This document shows positions 46,431 to 54,966 of a DNA stretch of 64,000 nucleotides, piece by piece. The stretch's first letter is position 1. Every line of letters begins with the position of its first letter. This stretch comes from Dictyobacter kobayashii (GTDB lineage: Bacteria > Chloroflexota > Ktedonobacteria > Ktedonobacterales > Ktedonobacteraceae). Location of the stretch: the NCBI RefSeq assembly GCF_003967555.1, contig NZ_BIFS01000002.1, forward strand, positions 124,001 through 188,000, in the 5' to 3' direction. The notes under the pieces were generated by a model. That model made no database searches. It saw only the letters and a program-made list of their open reading frames with translations, and was not told where the DNA came from. The position numbers and the translations under genes are program-made.

Positions 46431-48943
46431 ATGCAATTTATATATCATAACCAGAAGAAAATTTTGAATCTGGTCCTGTCTCTTCTGGCATTGGGTGGAG
46501 TTCTTTTCATCAGCATTCGTGGATCAGGGGCACTCCCCCCATTAGGATCAACATTTAATCCAGGTACTGGTATTTGGACGACAGCACAAGATGCCAGATT
46601 GCCAGACAATCAAATTCTGCCTTTAGCAGGACTGGATAAAGAGGTACAGATACGCTACGAGTCAAACGGAACAGCTCACATTCAGGCACAAACCACCCAT
46701 GACCTCTTTATGAGCATTGGCTATCTACATGCAAAGAATCGTCTTTTTCAGATGGATCTTATGCGTAGACAGGGAGAAGGGTTACTATCGGAAGTCACTG
46801 GAGCCTCGGCGCTCTCTTCAGATCAATTTGAACTGCAGCTTGGACTGCTGCGTTCGGCTCAGTTAGAATGGCAACAGACGCCTGCCACTGATCCGGCCAG
46901 ACAGGTCATCATCGCCTACACCCAGGGCGTAAATGCTGTTATTGCACAAAACGAACAGCAGGGCACATTGCCACTACTATTCAAGCTGCTCAACTACCAA
47001 CCCGCTCCCTGGACACCCGTGGATACGCTGGTTATTCAACGCGTCTTAACGCAGACCCTGACCTTTACCAGTGGGCCGTTAGAATATAATGTACTGATTC
47101 ACTCACTGGGCTACCAACGCACCATGCAATGGTTTCCTATCCTAGCAGCCAATGAGCAGCATCCTTACGATTCGGGGCCTTATCAGCAACATAGCCCAAT
47201 CCCATTACCCATCCAGCAACAAACAGCTAGCTCTGCAGGCATGCAATCGACGATTGCTGCTCTCTCGGAGCTACAAGCACTGCCACCAGCGGCAATTCAT
47301 CATGAGTCAAATAGCAATAACTGGGTCGTCGACGGCACAAAAACAGCTTCCGGTAAGCCCTTAATGGCTGGCGATCCCCATCTCGACCAGACGTTACCCT
47401 CAATCTGGTACCAGATCGAGGCCAGTTCTCCTCAATATCAGTTTGCTGGCGTTAGTGTACCGGGACTTCCCATTATCCTGATCGGACACAATACTACCAT
47501 TAGTTGGAGCATTACCAACACCCAGAATCAATCTACCCTGTATTACCAGGAAAAAACCAGCTCCGACCATCCGCACCAGTACTACTGGAACCACATGTGG
47601 AGGCCAACGCAGCAAATCCACTACACAATTCCCGTAAAAAATAGCCCTCCTATCCCCTTCACGGTGGAAACAACGGTCCATGGTCCCATCATAACGAAGG
47701 CAGGCCAGACTATGTCGGTCTGGTGGGCGGGGCACTGCAATCTCCAGACCTGGATGCCATGCTAGGCATTGTCCGGTCCACCACATTTGTAGACTTCAAA
47801 AACGCCTTGCGTAGCTGGCATGCACCAACACAAAACTTCGTGTACGCCGATAAAAACGGCAACATTGGCATGATTTCAGCTGGATACTTTCCTCAAGTAA
47901 AATCCGGCCAACCCTGGCTCCCTTTATCTGGTACAGGTGAAGCCGACGTCATAGGAACCATTCCTTTTGATGATCTGCCACAGGCCTATGATCCGCCAGA
48001 TCACATGCTCTTCTCAGCCAATCAACGGGTCGTGACACCCAATTATCCTTACTATATTGGAACATCACTTGACTTCTTCGACCCTGGCTATCGCGCCGAC
48101 ACCATTTATCATACGCTTAACCAGGCCCATCACCTGACAATAGCCGATATGCAACACCTACAGCAGGACACCCATGATTATCTGGCACAGGAGATGATAC
48201 CAAAACTGCTTACAGCGATCAGTAACCAGCCGCCTCGCACATTACAAGAGCGACAAATCATATCGCTATTGCGCGACTGGGACGGTAATATGAGCACGAA
48301 TTCAGTGGCGGCCACCTTCTGGATAGCCTTCGGCGGACAGTATCTCTATGATACATTTCATCCCTGGTGGCAACATTTTCAGGTCCCGGAAAAGCAAGAC
48401 AACAAGTTAGCAATTACGCCCGCTACTGGCTCGGCTGCCAGCGTGATCCTGACAGAAGATCTGGAAAACTGGACGCTGCACGATCCCCAGAATGCCGCTT
48501 TTTCCCTGCCCAATGGTACCAGGCGCGTCGCAGCCGAAGTGATGCGACAGGCTTTTAGCGAAACGGTTGTCGGTCTGGCTGACACGCTTGGTAACAATAT
48601 ACACAATTGGCAGTGGGGGCAGGTCCATTCCCAGGTCATTCCATCCCTCTCGCGCATCCTTTCCCTGGGGACAGTGCCCCGCCCTGATAGCGGCAACAGC
48701 CGTACAGTCAATGCCGCAGATGGGGCTCCAATCGCTACAGCCGGACCCAGCTGGCGCTTTATCATGGACTGGGGCAGCAATCAGGGCATAGGTATTTACC
48801 CGGGCGGCCAAAGCGAAAATCCGGTTTCTGATTGGTATGATAACCAACTCAACACATGGTGGACAGGACATTATTATCCAATGTACACCTCAAAGCAATT
48901 GACAACTATTCCGGGTTTGCACACCTGGACGCTCCAGCCGTGA
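46431..48943 (+). CDS. penicillin-acylase family Ntn hydrolase (PvdQ-like; one frame break)
   Basis: About 837 codons once one G is added to GGGG at 47729-47732. An N-terminal membrane anchor or signal (KKILNLVLSLLALGGVLFIS) points to the outside of the membrane. The autocatalytic centre is SNSNNWVVDG, where the Ser before NNW becomes the nucleophile after cleavage between alpha and beta chains; GDPHLDQTLPSIWYQIE and NTTISWSITN follow as in S45 enzymes. Members remove acyl groups from beta-lactams, homoserine lactones or siderophore precursors (PvdQ). Beside a FAAL-started NRPS, removal of the fatty acid from an exported precursor is the simplest role. Confidence 0.88.
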
Positions 48944-49081
48944 TCGATCTTACGGTATCCCTGCCAGTGCCTCAGCACAGTAGCACTGGAGCCTGCGCAT
49001 ACACAAAAATGAGAGCTACAATAGCGGCTCATCAGTAGCGCCACCAAATATGGCATTCATAACATGAGGAATAAGGACACA

Positions 49082-49612
49082 ATGAAAAACGAGCAACCAT
49101 TAAAACAGACCCGTATGTGGCCTGGGAACAAATCCAATAGATTATTGTTACCGGCCACACTTATTGGTAGTGCATTGGTCTGGGTAGGTAATCATCACGG
49201 CCTCTGGTGGCTGATCATTATAACTGGCATGGGTTTTGGTTGGCTCATACGAGGAAAGAACCTGCACTTGATAGCCACCTGCACTACAGCCCTGGCAGGG
49301 TGGGGAGTAGATCTGTTATGGCAGGCACGCAACGCAAATATTGTAGAAACGGCGGCTGTAGTTGGAGGCATCATCGGCCTCCCACCAGCCTATAGTAGTT
49401 CGATCGTCATCGTATTCACTCTCATGCTAGCCTGGTTGCTATGTGCCAGCGGAGACTGGGTAGGAACCGCCTCGCGCCACCTGATCATTGCAGCGATAAC
49501 ACCACAAGCACACAGTCCCAATCCGGGCCTTCGGGATACCGACAGGCAAGATAGACCCGCTAAAGCTCACATCGCAACACAACCAGCCACATGTGAAAAA
49601 GTATATCAGTGA
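49082..49612 (+). CDS. small multi-pass membrane protein, unknown function
   Basis: 176 residues from the ATG at 49082, chosen because AAGGA lies 5-6 bases upstream; a start at 49064 is also in frame. Four hydrophobic segments are visible (LLLPATLIGSALVWVG, LWWLIIITGMGFGWLI, LIATCTTALAGWGV, and a long VVGGIIGLPPAYSSSIV stretch), followed by a polar C-terminal tail. No family recognised. It is the last gene of the plus-strand run before the insertion element. Confidence 0.75.
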   Translation: MKNEQPLKQTRMWPGNKSNRLLLPATLIGSALVWVGNHHGLWWLIIITGMGFGWLIRGKNLHLIATCTTALAGWGVDLLWQARNANIVETAAVVGGIIGLPPAYSSSIVIVFTLMLAWLLCASGDWVGTASRHLIIAAITPQAHSPNPGLRDTDRQDRPAKAHIATQPATCEKVYQ

Positions 49613-49660
49613 TCCTTAATGGGTAGCTGTAGAGACAGATTTATACACAATGTTGTATTA

Positions 49661-50570
49661 GATCTTATCCGAAAACCTAATGATGAGAAGCATACTGAAA
49701 ACAAATGAGTCCGCAAGCCAGCTGCAAGAACGCTTGATACGTTTGACCAAGCTTTTCCCAGCGGACCAGCAAGCGGCGCCACCGATTGAGCCAGGAGAAA
49801 AAGCGCTCGACCACCCATCGACGCGGCGTTTTTCCTGGTTCCAGGCTGTTGGCTTCTTCCTGGGGAGGCTGATACCACGTGTGGTACTTCCGGTTGAGCC
49901 GCACGTGTGGTTCATAGCCTCGTTCATAGAGCTCACCATAGATTGCCTCATGATCATACGCCGCATCCAAGCACAGGTTTTGAGGATGCTCCACGGTGGG
50001 TTCTGGTTGTTCAGCGACGAGAGCATCCAGGGTGGAGAAAAGCAGCTTGCTATCATGGCGGTTGGCCCCATCAATGCACAGCGCCAGGGGCAAGCCACGG
50101 CGATCACACAGAATGCTCCGTTTGGTTCCCTGTTTGCCGCGATCGGTGGGAGCGGGGCCGACGGCGGCTCTGGCGAAAGGGGCTTTCACGGTCGAGCTGT
50201 CGGCGCTCTGCCAGTCCCAGCTGATGCCGACCAAGTCGTCATAGTGTTGCAGGCCAGCCTGCCACAAGCGCTCAAAGACGCCTTGGGCTTCCCACTCGCG
50301 GAAGCGGTCATAGACGGTGCTGGATGCTCCCAACTCACGAGGCAGGGCGTTCCATTGAATGCCGGTTCGCAACACATAGACGATGGCGGCAAACATCTTG
50401 CGATCATCGGCTGCAGGCCTTCCGCCTTTGGGATGCGGCGGCCGTTCTGGGATCAGGGGGCGTACGCGTTCCCACAGTTCATCGCTGACTTCCCACGGTC
50501 GTGTTCGTACCATCGTTGTTCACCTCATCGTTTTTTGTCTGTATTGTATCACTGGTTTTCGGATAAGGTC
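49661..50570 (-). mobile_element. IS5-family insertion sequence, complete
   Basis: 910 bases bounded by a 17-base inverted repeat (GATCTTATCCGAAAACC at 49661-49677 and its complement at 50554-50570, one mismatch) and flanked by a TTA duplication (49658-49660 and 50571-50573). It holds a single complete transposase gene. It lies between the membrane-protein gene and panD, 28 bases before the panD start codon, and may separate panD from the operon promoter. Confidence 0.92.
49677..50513 (-). CDS. IS5-family DDE transposase
   Basis: 278 residues. N-terminal helix-turn-helix region WEVSDELWERVRPLIPE is typical for IS5; the catalytic triad is seen as DSSTVKAP (D), CLDAAYDHE (D) and VERFFSWLNRWRR (E, with the Y/R-rich element). 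The reading frame is intact, so the element may still be active. It is transcribed opposite to the biosynthetic operon. Confidence 0.93.
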   Translation of the reverse strand: MVRTRPWEVSDELWERVRPLIPERPPHPKGGRPAADDRKMFAAIVYVLRTGIQWNALPRELGASSTVYDRFREWEAQGVFERLWQAGLQHYDDLVGISWDWQSADSSTVKAPFARAAVGPAPTDRGKQGTKRSILCDRRGLPLALCIDGANRHDSKLLFSTLDALVAEQPEPTVEHPQNLCLDAAYDHEAIYGELYERGYEPHVRLNRKYHTWYQPPQEEANSLEPGKTPRRWVVERFFSWLNRWRRLLVRWEKLGQTYQAFLQLACGLICFQYASHH

Positions 50571-50598
50571 TTAGTTGAGACAAAGGAGAAAGATACTG

Positions 50599-51027
50599 AT
50601 GAGACGTACCATGTGCAAAGGAAAAATTCATCGCGCCACCGTTACGCAGGCCAATCTCAATTATGTAGGTAGCATTACAGTCGATCAGGATCTGCTAGAT
50701 GCCGCCAATATTTATCCCTACGAAAAAGTTCAGGTGGTTAATATTAACAATGGAGCTCGACTGGAAACATATACCATCGCGGGAGCACGTGGATCGGGGG
50801 TGATCTGTCTCAATGGCGCGGCCGCGCGTATGGTAGCGGAAAAAGATATCGTCATTATCATCAGTTATGCTGACTGCCACGAAGAAGAGATTCGCACATT
50901 GAAACCACACATTGTTTTTGTGGATGAAAATAATCAACTTATTGAGCAAAAAGTGGTTGATCTGAACGAAATGCTTCCCACTAACCAGTTTGATGAGAAC
51001 CTGCAAACAACGTTCGTCTATTCCTAG
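50599..51027 (+). CDS. panD: aspartate 1-decarboxylase
   Basis: 142 residues. Makes beta-alanine from L-aspartate. The start at 50599 reproduces the canonical numbering: conserved K9, then Y22, and the G24-S25 self-cleavage site in NYVGSITVD, which generates the pyruvoyl cofactor on Ser25. TMCKGKIHRATVTQA and VININNGARLETYTIAG are typical of the family. An AAAGGAG sits about 11 bases upstream. Elsewhere panD serves pantothenate/CoA synthesis, but here it sits beside an NRPS whose two A domains carry a beta-alanine-like code, so a pathway-specific role is likely. The IS element directly upstream may change its expression. Confidence 0.96.
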   Translation: MRRTMCKGKIHRATVTQANLNYVGSITVDQDLLDAANIYPYEKVQVVNINNGARLETYTIAGARGSGVICLNGAAARMVAEKDIVIIISYADCHEEEIRTLKPHIVFVDENNQLIEQKVVDLNEMLPTNQFDENLQTTFVYS

Positions 51028-51038
51028 AAAGCCTGACT

Positions 51039-51103
51039 GGCCAGTGAAACACAATAGCCCGGGATCACATAGTAGCATCCCGGGCTATTGTGTTTCACTG
51101 GCC
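51039..51103. terminator. 27-bp perfect stem-loop between convergent genes
   Basis: Left arm 51039-51065 and right arm 51077-51103 are perfectly complementary (27 base pairs, 11-base loop), with a CCCGGG core. It lies between the ends of panD (plus) and the LuxR-type gene (minus), so it probably ends transcription from both sides. The stem is much longer than ordinary intrinsic terminators, and no T-run of note follows on either side. Confidence 0.7.
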
Positions 51104-51115
51104 TTCAAGTTTTAT

Positions 51116-53854
51116 CTATTCCAAAACCAGCAGTCCAAGTTCCTGAGCGCGTACAACCGCCTGCGTACGATTGCTCACATCCAATTTTGAAAAGATGCTG
51201 CTTACATGTCCCTTGACGGTGCTCAATGTGACCATCAGCCTGGCTCCAATTTCCTGATTGGAAACGCCATTCCCAAGCAGCCTGAGCACATCAAGTTCGC
51301 GCTCACTTAAAAGTGAGACGATTTCAACCGTCGGATGAGCAACTTCAACCTCGATATCGGCGGACTGAAAGGCTTTCAATACGGTATCAATGAACGGAAG
51401 TCCGCCACATGACCGATTTGCTAGCGACTTTATCAAAGGCGCGATATATTCACCAAAATCAATGAAGCAGCGTAGATAATTCTCTTGCTGCGCAATATAT
51501 AAGGCCTGTTCTAAGATGTTGCTGGCCACATCGGATTGTTGCAGCAACTGGTGAGCTTGCACCTGTAAGAGCAAAATCCTGAGCAAATCACCACGGCGTT
51601 CCTGCGCACTCGCCTGTGCTGCCAGCGGATCTAATAATTCAAGGGCTTCTTCAGCCCTATGAAGGTTGAGCAAAACATGGACGCGACCAATATCTTCATG
51701 TTCCTGCACATAGACCTGGTGTGTTACCCGATGCTCCAGCAGTTTCTCACTCCAATACGCTGCTCGCCGTACCTCTCCGCATGCCAGACAGATCTGGATT
51801 TGCAGGTCCACGTAGAGACTACCAGGATAATAAGCACCATTGGAACGCATCATCAGACGCTCGCCCTGTAGCAAGGCGGCCGAGGCGTCTTGCCATTGGC
51901 TCGTTGCGATACAGATGCGCGCTAACTGCAGATATCCCTTTTCCAGAAATAACGATATATTTGCTTGCTCTAAAGCATCAATACCCTGTTTCACCAGTTG
52001 ACGAGCTACCTCAAGTTGATTCCACTCATAGAGAATACAGCTCTGCTGAATATAGACACATCCCAGGGTTGCCAGGTTCTCGGCCTGGCCCTCTTCGACA
52101 TTCTGAACTGCCTGACATAACAGACGCCACGCTTCCCCCAGGTAACCCTGTTGCATCAGATACATAGCCTGTGAACTTACGCATACTAACAATAAGGGGA
52201 AGTGCTCGGCAGTAAGGGCTAATATCGACGCATCAAAGGCACTTCTAGCTGCCTTTTCTGCTTCACCATAATAATAATGCACATATGATTCAGCCAGTGA
52301 TACCAGTGCTCGATGCGCGAAATCATTTTCCGCCAATAATTGGCGCGCCTTTTGGCATAAACTTAACACTGCAATAGCATCATCGGGCAGCGTTATATAT
52401 GCGCGATAGACCGTTTGTACCCCTATTAGATGCTGAACCCTTTGAAATGGGTCAGATATAACCTGCTGACCCATGGCAATTAAGCGTTCCTGACATACCA
52501 ACAGGGACGACTCGGCCTCATCTAACCACCCCGCTGCTAGAGATCTTGCATCAGACAGGTATAGTACATAGGCGTAAAGCAAACAAAGTACTGGCCTTGC
52601 CTGTATCACAGAAACTGGAAGACGCTGTAACCATCCAGTCACGTTTGCAATGCCATAACCAGGCAAGGTCGAAGGAAGGCCAGCCTGCTCAATCAAGGTA
52701 GCGCAGCGCTGCCATTCTTCAGCACGTAGCGCATATTCAATGGCACGAGCAAAATCCTGCTGGCGTTCATACCACGCGCTCACACGATGATATAAACCAG
52801 GCAATAAATAGCCATGATTTTGCTCCATCATCTCCCGCAAGAACTGCGCCCAAAGAGGGTGGTAGCGGTACCAGCCCGTTTGCTGATGCAAGGGAAAAAG
52901 AAATACATTTGCCTTCACTAGATACGATAAGATATCCTGGCTATCACTCAACTCCAGCAGTTCGTTACACAAAGGTGCAGATAACTGCTCTAACATCGCG
53001 GTACGCAACAGGAAGATCTGTATCGATTGCGGCTGGCGTTGGAACACTTCTTTCAAGAAATATTCACGCACATAGGAAGTCTTCTCATACCCTCTAACAA
53101 GCTCGGAGGCAGGCAGTGAAACGCCATCAGGATGAGAAAGTGCGAACGCCATTAATCTCACACCAACAATCCAGCCTTCGGTACGCTGTGTAAGTTCCTG
53201 GATAACCTCTTCACCCAGATCCAACTCCATCACCTCTGACAAAAATGCTCTAATTTCCTCGCGCGTGAAACGTAACTCTTCACCACGTATTTCAAGCAAT
53301 CGACCATAACCTCGCAATCGTGCCAACGGCAATGGAGGGTCCTGGCGCGTTGATAGTACCAGATGGAGTTGAGGGGGAAGCAGTTCCAGCAAAGTGATCA
53401 AAGAGACATAGATAGCAGGCTCATATAAGTGCTGGCAATTATCAAGCACCAGGGTAACATTGGCAACATCGGACTTCTCTAGAGCGACAAAGAGGGCATG
53501 AAGGATATCTGACAATACAAACTCGTGTGAGCCATGTAATATAACAAGGGCGGGTTGGCTCAGGCCAGGAATACACGCGTCGAGTGCAGTAAGCACACAC
53601 TCCCAGAACCGACGCAGATCATTATCACGCTCATCTACTGTAATCCAGGCGACTGATCGAGGGCTCTCTTTCTGAGAGCTCAACCAATCACAAAGTAACA
53701 TCGTCTTACCAAAACCAGCAGGTGCAGAAATCAGAGTCAGTTTATCCGCGCTGCCCTCAGTGAGACGATCTTTCAAACGAAAACGAGGGATAAGCACATG
53801 TGGGGGCACGGGCACACAAAACTTTGATGTGAGAAATAGTTTCTGTAATAGCAT
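51116..53854 (-). CDS. MalT-like LuxR-family transcriptional regulator
   Basis: 912 residues. N-terminal STAND ATPase with Walker A APAGFGKTMLL (residues 45-55), a long central TPR-like helical region, and a C-terminal LuxR HTH (LSERELDVLRLLGNGVSNQEIGA). The layout is that of MalT-type signal-dependent activators. It lies convergent to panD and next to the biosynthetic operon, so it is a candidate cluster regulator; the ligand cannot be inferred. Frame is intact. Confidence 0.93.
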   Translation of the reverse strand: MLLQKLFLTSKFCVPVPPHVLIPRFRLKDRLTEGSADKLTLISAPAGFGKTMLLCDWLSSQKESPRSVAWITVDERDNDLRRFWECVLTALDACIPGLSQPALVILHGSHEFVLSDILHALFVALEKSDVANVTLVLDNCQHLYEPAIYVSLITLLELLPPQLHLVLSTRQDPPLPLARLRGYGRLLEIRGEELRFTREEIRAFLSEVMELDLGEEVIQELTQRTEGWIVGVRLMAFALSHPDGVSLPASELVRGYEKTSYVREYFLKEVFQRQPQSIQIFLLRTAMLEQLSAPLCNELLELSDSQDILSYLVKANVFLFPLHQQTGWYRYHPLWAQFLREMMEQNHGYLLPGLYHRVSAWYERQQDFARAIEYALRAEEWQRCATLIEQAGLPSTLPGYGIANVTGWLQRLPVSVIQARPVLCLLYAYVLYLSDARSLAAGWLDEAESSLLVCQERLIAMGQQVISDPFQRVQHLIGVQTVYRAYITLPDDAIAVLSLCQKARQLLAENDFAHRALVSLAESYVHYYYGEAEKAARSAFDASILALTAEHFPLLLVCVSSQAMYLMQQGYLGEAWRLLCQAVQNVEEGQAENLATLGCVYIQQSCILYEWNQLEVARQLVKQGIDALEQANISLFLEKGYLQLARICIATSQWQDASAALLQGERLMMRSNGAYYPGSLYVDLQIQICLACGEVRRAAYWSEKLLEHRVTHQVYVQEHEDIGRVHVLLNLHRAEEALELLDPLAAQASAQERRGDLLRILLLQVQAHQLLQQSDVASNILEQALYIAQQENYLRCFIDFGEYIAPLIKSLANRSCGGLPFIDTVLKAFQSADIEVEVAHPTVEIVSLLSERELDVLRLLGNGVSNQEIGARLMVTLSTVKGHVSSIFSKLDVSNRTQAVVRAQELGLLVLE

Positions 53855-54015
53855 AGCTTCTACTCAATCACCCTTTGTAAAAAGCCATCTCAGCTCTTCT
53901 TCTATTGCCAATAATCCAATAATTCACGATCTTTTGCCATACATCTTATAAGGTTCAAAATTGAAGAGAGGTCATCCTTCTTCAAAAGAACCAGATAACC
54001 ATAGGCATGCCGCCA

Positions 54016-54258
54016 TCAGTCTTCTTTAAAGGTATCTGACCTCTTTGAAGCTGACGGTAAAATTAAGTGTTCCATGAGATACTGGCTTAGCGTATAAATG
54101 GTATCCCTCTCAGCATGATTGAGAAGATCACATTCCTCTTGCGTTAAATGGAAACCCTTTTCACAAACCGCATGGCATGGATCTAACAATAGCGCTTTGC
54201 AAAAAGTCTGATCGACAGAAGCCAGCCCCAATATCATGTGTATGTCTTCTTTAGACAA
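54016..54258 (-). CDS. NHLP-clan small protein (Os1348-type), possible peptide precursor or regulator
   Basis: 80 residues. SKEDIHMILGLASVDQTF, a DP motif (LLLDPCHAVCEKGFHLT) and TQEECDLL match the nitrile-hydratase-like leader pattern of the NHLP clan, in which such leaders precede modified RiPP cores or stand as orphan proteins. There is no Gly-Gly cleavage site and the C-terminal part is not rich in Cys, Ser or Thr, so a modified core is not evident. It follows the one-TM peptide gene by 64 bases on the same strand. Confidence 0.65.
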   Translation of the reverse strand: MSKEDIHMILGLASVDQTFCKALLLDPCHAVCEKGFHLTQEECDLLNHAERDTIYTLSQYLMEHLILPSASKRSDTFKED

Positions 54259-54322
54259 AACTACTTTCCTTATCTAAAACAGGAACAGAACACAGATGTA
54301 TCCTGTACCAGGAGAATCAAGG

Positions 54323-54511
54323 CTAGGGCCAGGGATCAACATCATGGATAGAAGATGTTTGTGCCAGCGCCTGCCATGCGTCGGCATGCTGGCCACGAGT
54401 TACAGTGAAAAAAACTATACAAATAATGAGTAAGCATGCTACTACAAACAGCCAGTGCAAATATCGATTGGGCAGGCGTAAAATTTGTGTGATAACCCAG
54501 AAGCTCTTCAT
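54323..54511 (-). CDS. one-TM small membrane peptide, unknown
   Basis: 62 residues. A single transmembrane segment (residues 20-40, WLFVVACLLIICIVFFTV) follows a basic N-terminus, and the C-terminus ends acidic and Pro-rich (DVDPWP). The ribosome site is weak. It is upstream of and on the same strand as the NHLP-like gene. No family recognised. Confidence 0.5.
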   Translation of the reverse strand: MKSFWVITQILRLPNRYLHWLFVVACLLIICIVFFTVTRGQHADAWQALAQTSSIHDVDPWP

Positions 54512-54966
54512 GACTTTACCCTTTCTTTCTGGAAGACGATTTTCATTTGTTACATTATCTGAGAGTCAGTATAAATAGAGACAGTTAAAAATGAGTCAAA
54601 AAAGCAACCGGCAAAATTAAACAAAAATGCTAACTAGAAAATTGCGGTGGGCGCGTTAGTTAAAGAAGCCAGCTCTCCCTGCGCATATATATTACCTGTG
54701 TTTGAGGATAATCAGGTTATTTTGCTAGCCATAACCTGGCGGGCTATGCTTGATTTAAGCGATGCGCATAGTGTATATACTGTGTAAGGGTAGAAATCAA
54801 GCTATGTGTATATAAAAAATTTGTGTTCTTGACCGTTTACCAACCGTTGGGGTGTCGCTACAATTATCTAATAAGTCTCCACACCATTCACATTTTTGAT
54901 CGAGCGCCTGTATGTATTCTACAAACGCTCGATCCAGGCCAGCATGAGCAAAAAGGAAGAAATACT
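54512..54966 (+). promoter_or_regulatory. 455-base AT-rich gap ahead of the ATPase/BTAD regulator
   Basis: Holds a candidate sigma-70 pair, TTGATT (54750-54755) and TATATA (54774-54779), 18 bases apart, and an inverted repeat, GATCGAGCG (54898-54906) with CGCTCGATC (54926-54934), ending 32 bases before the chosen start codon. It also carries the divergent start of the small membrane-peptide gene. I see no other gene. Confidence 0.4.

Noticed and set aside
49680..50672. Plus-strand frame of about 330 codons across the IS element
   Set aside because: Antisense to an intact IS5 transposase with catalytic DDE motifs, and it runs through the right inverted repeat into the panD start.
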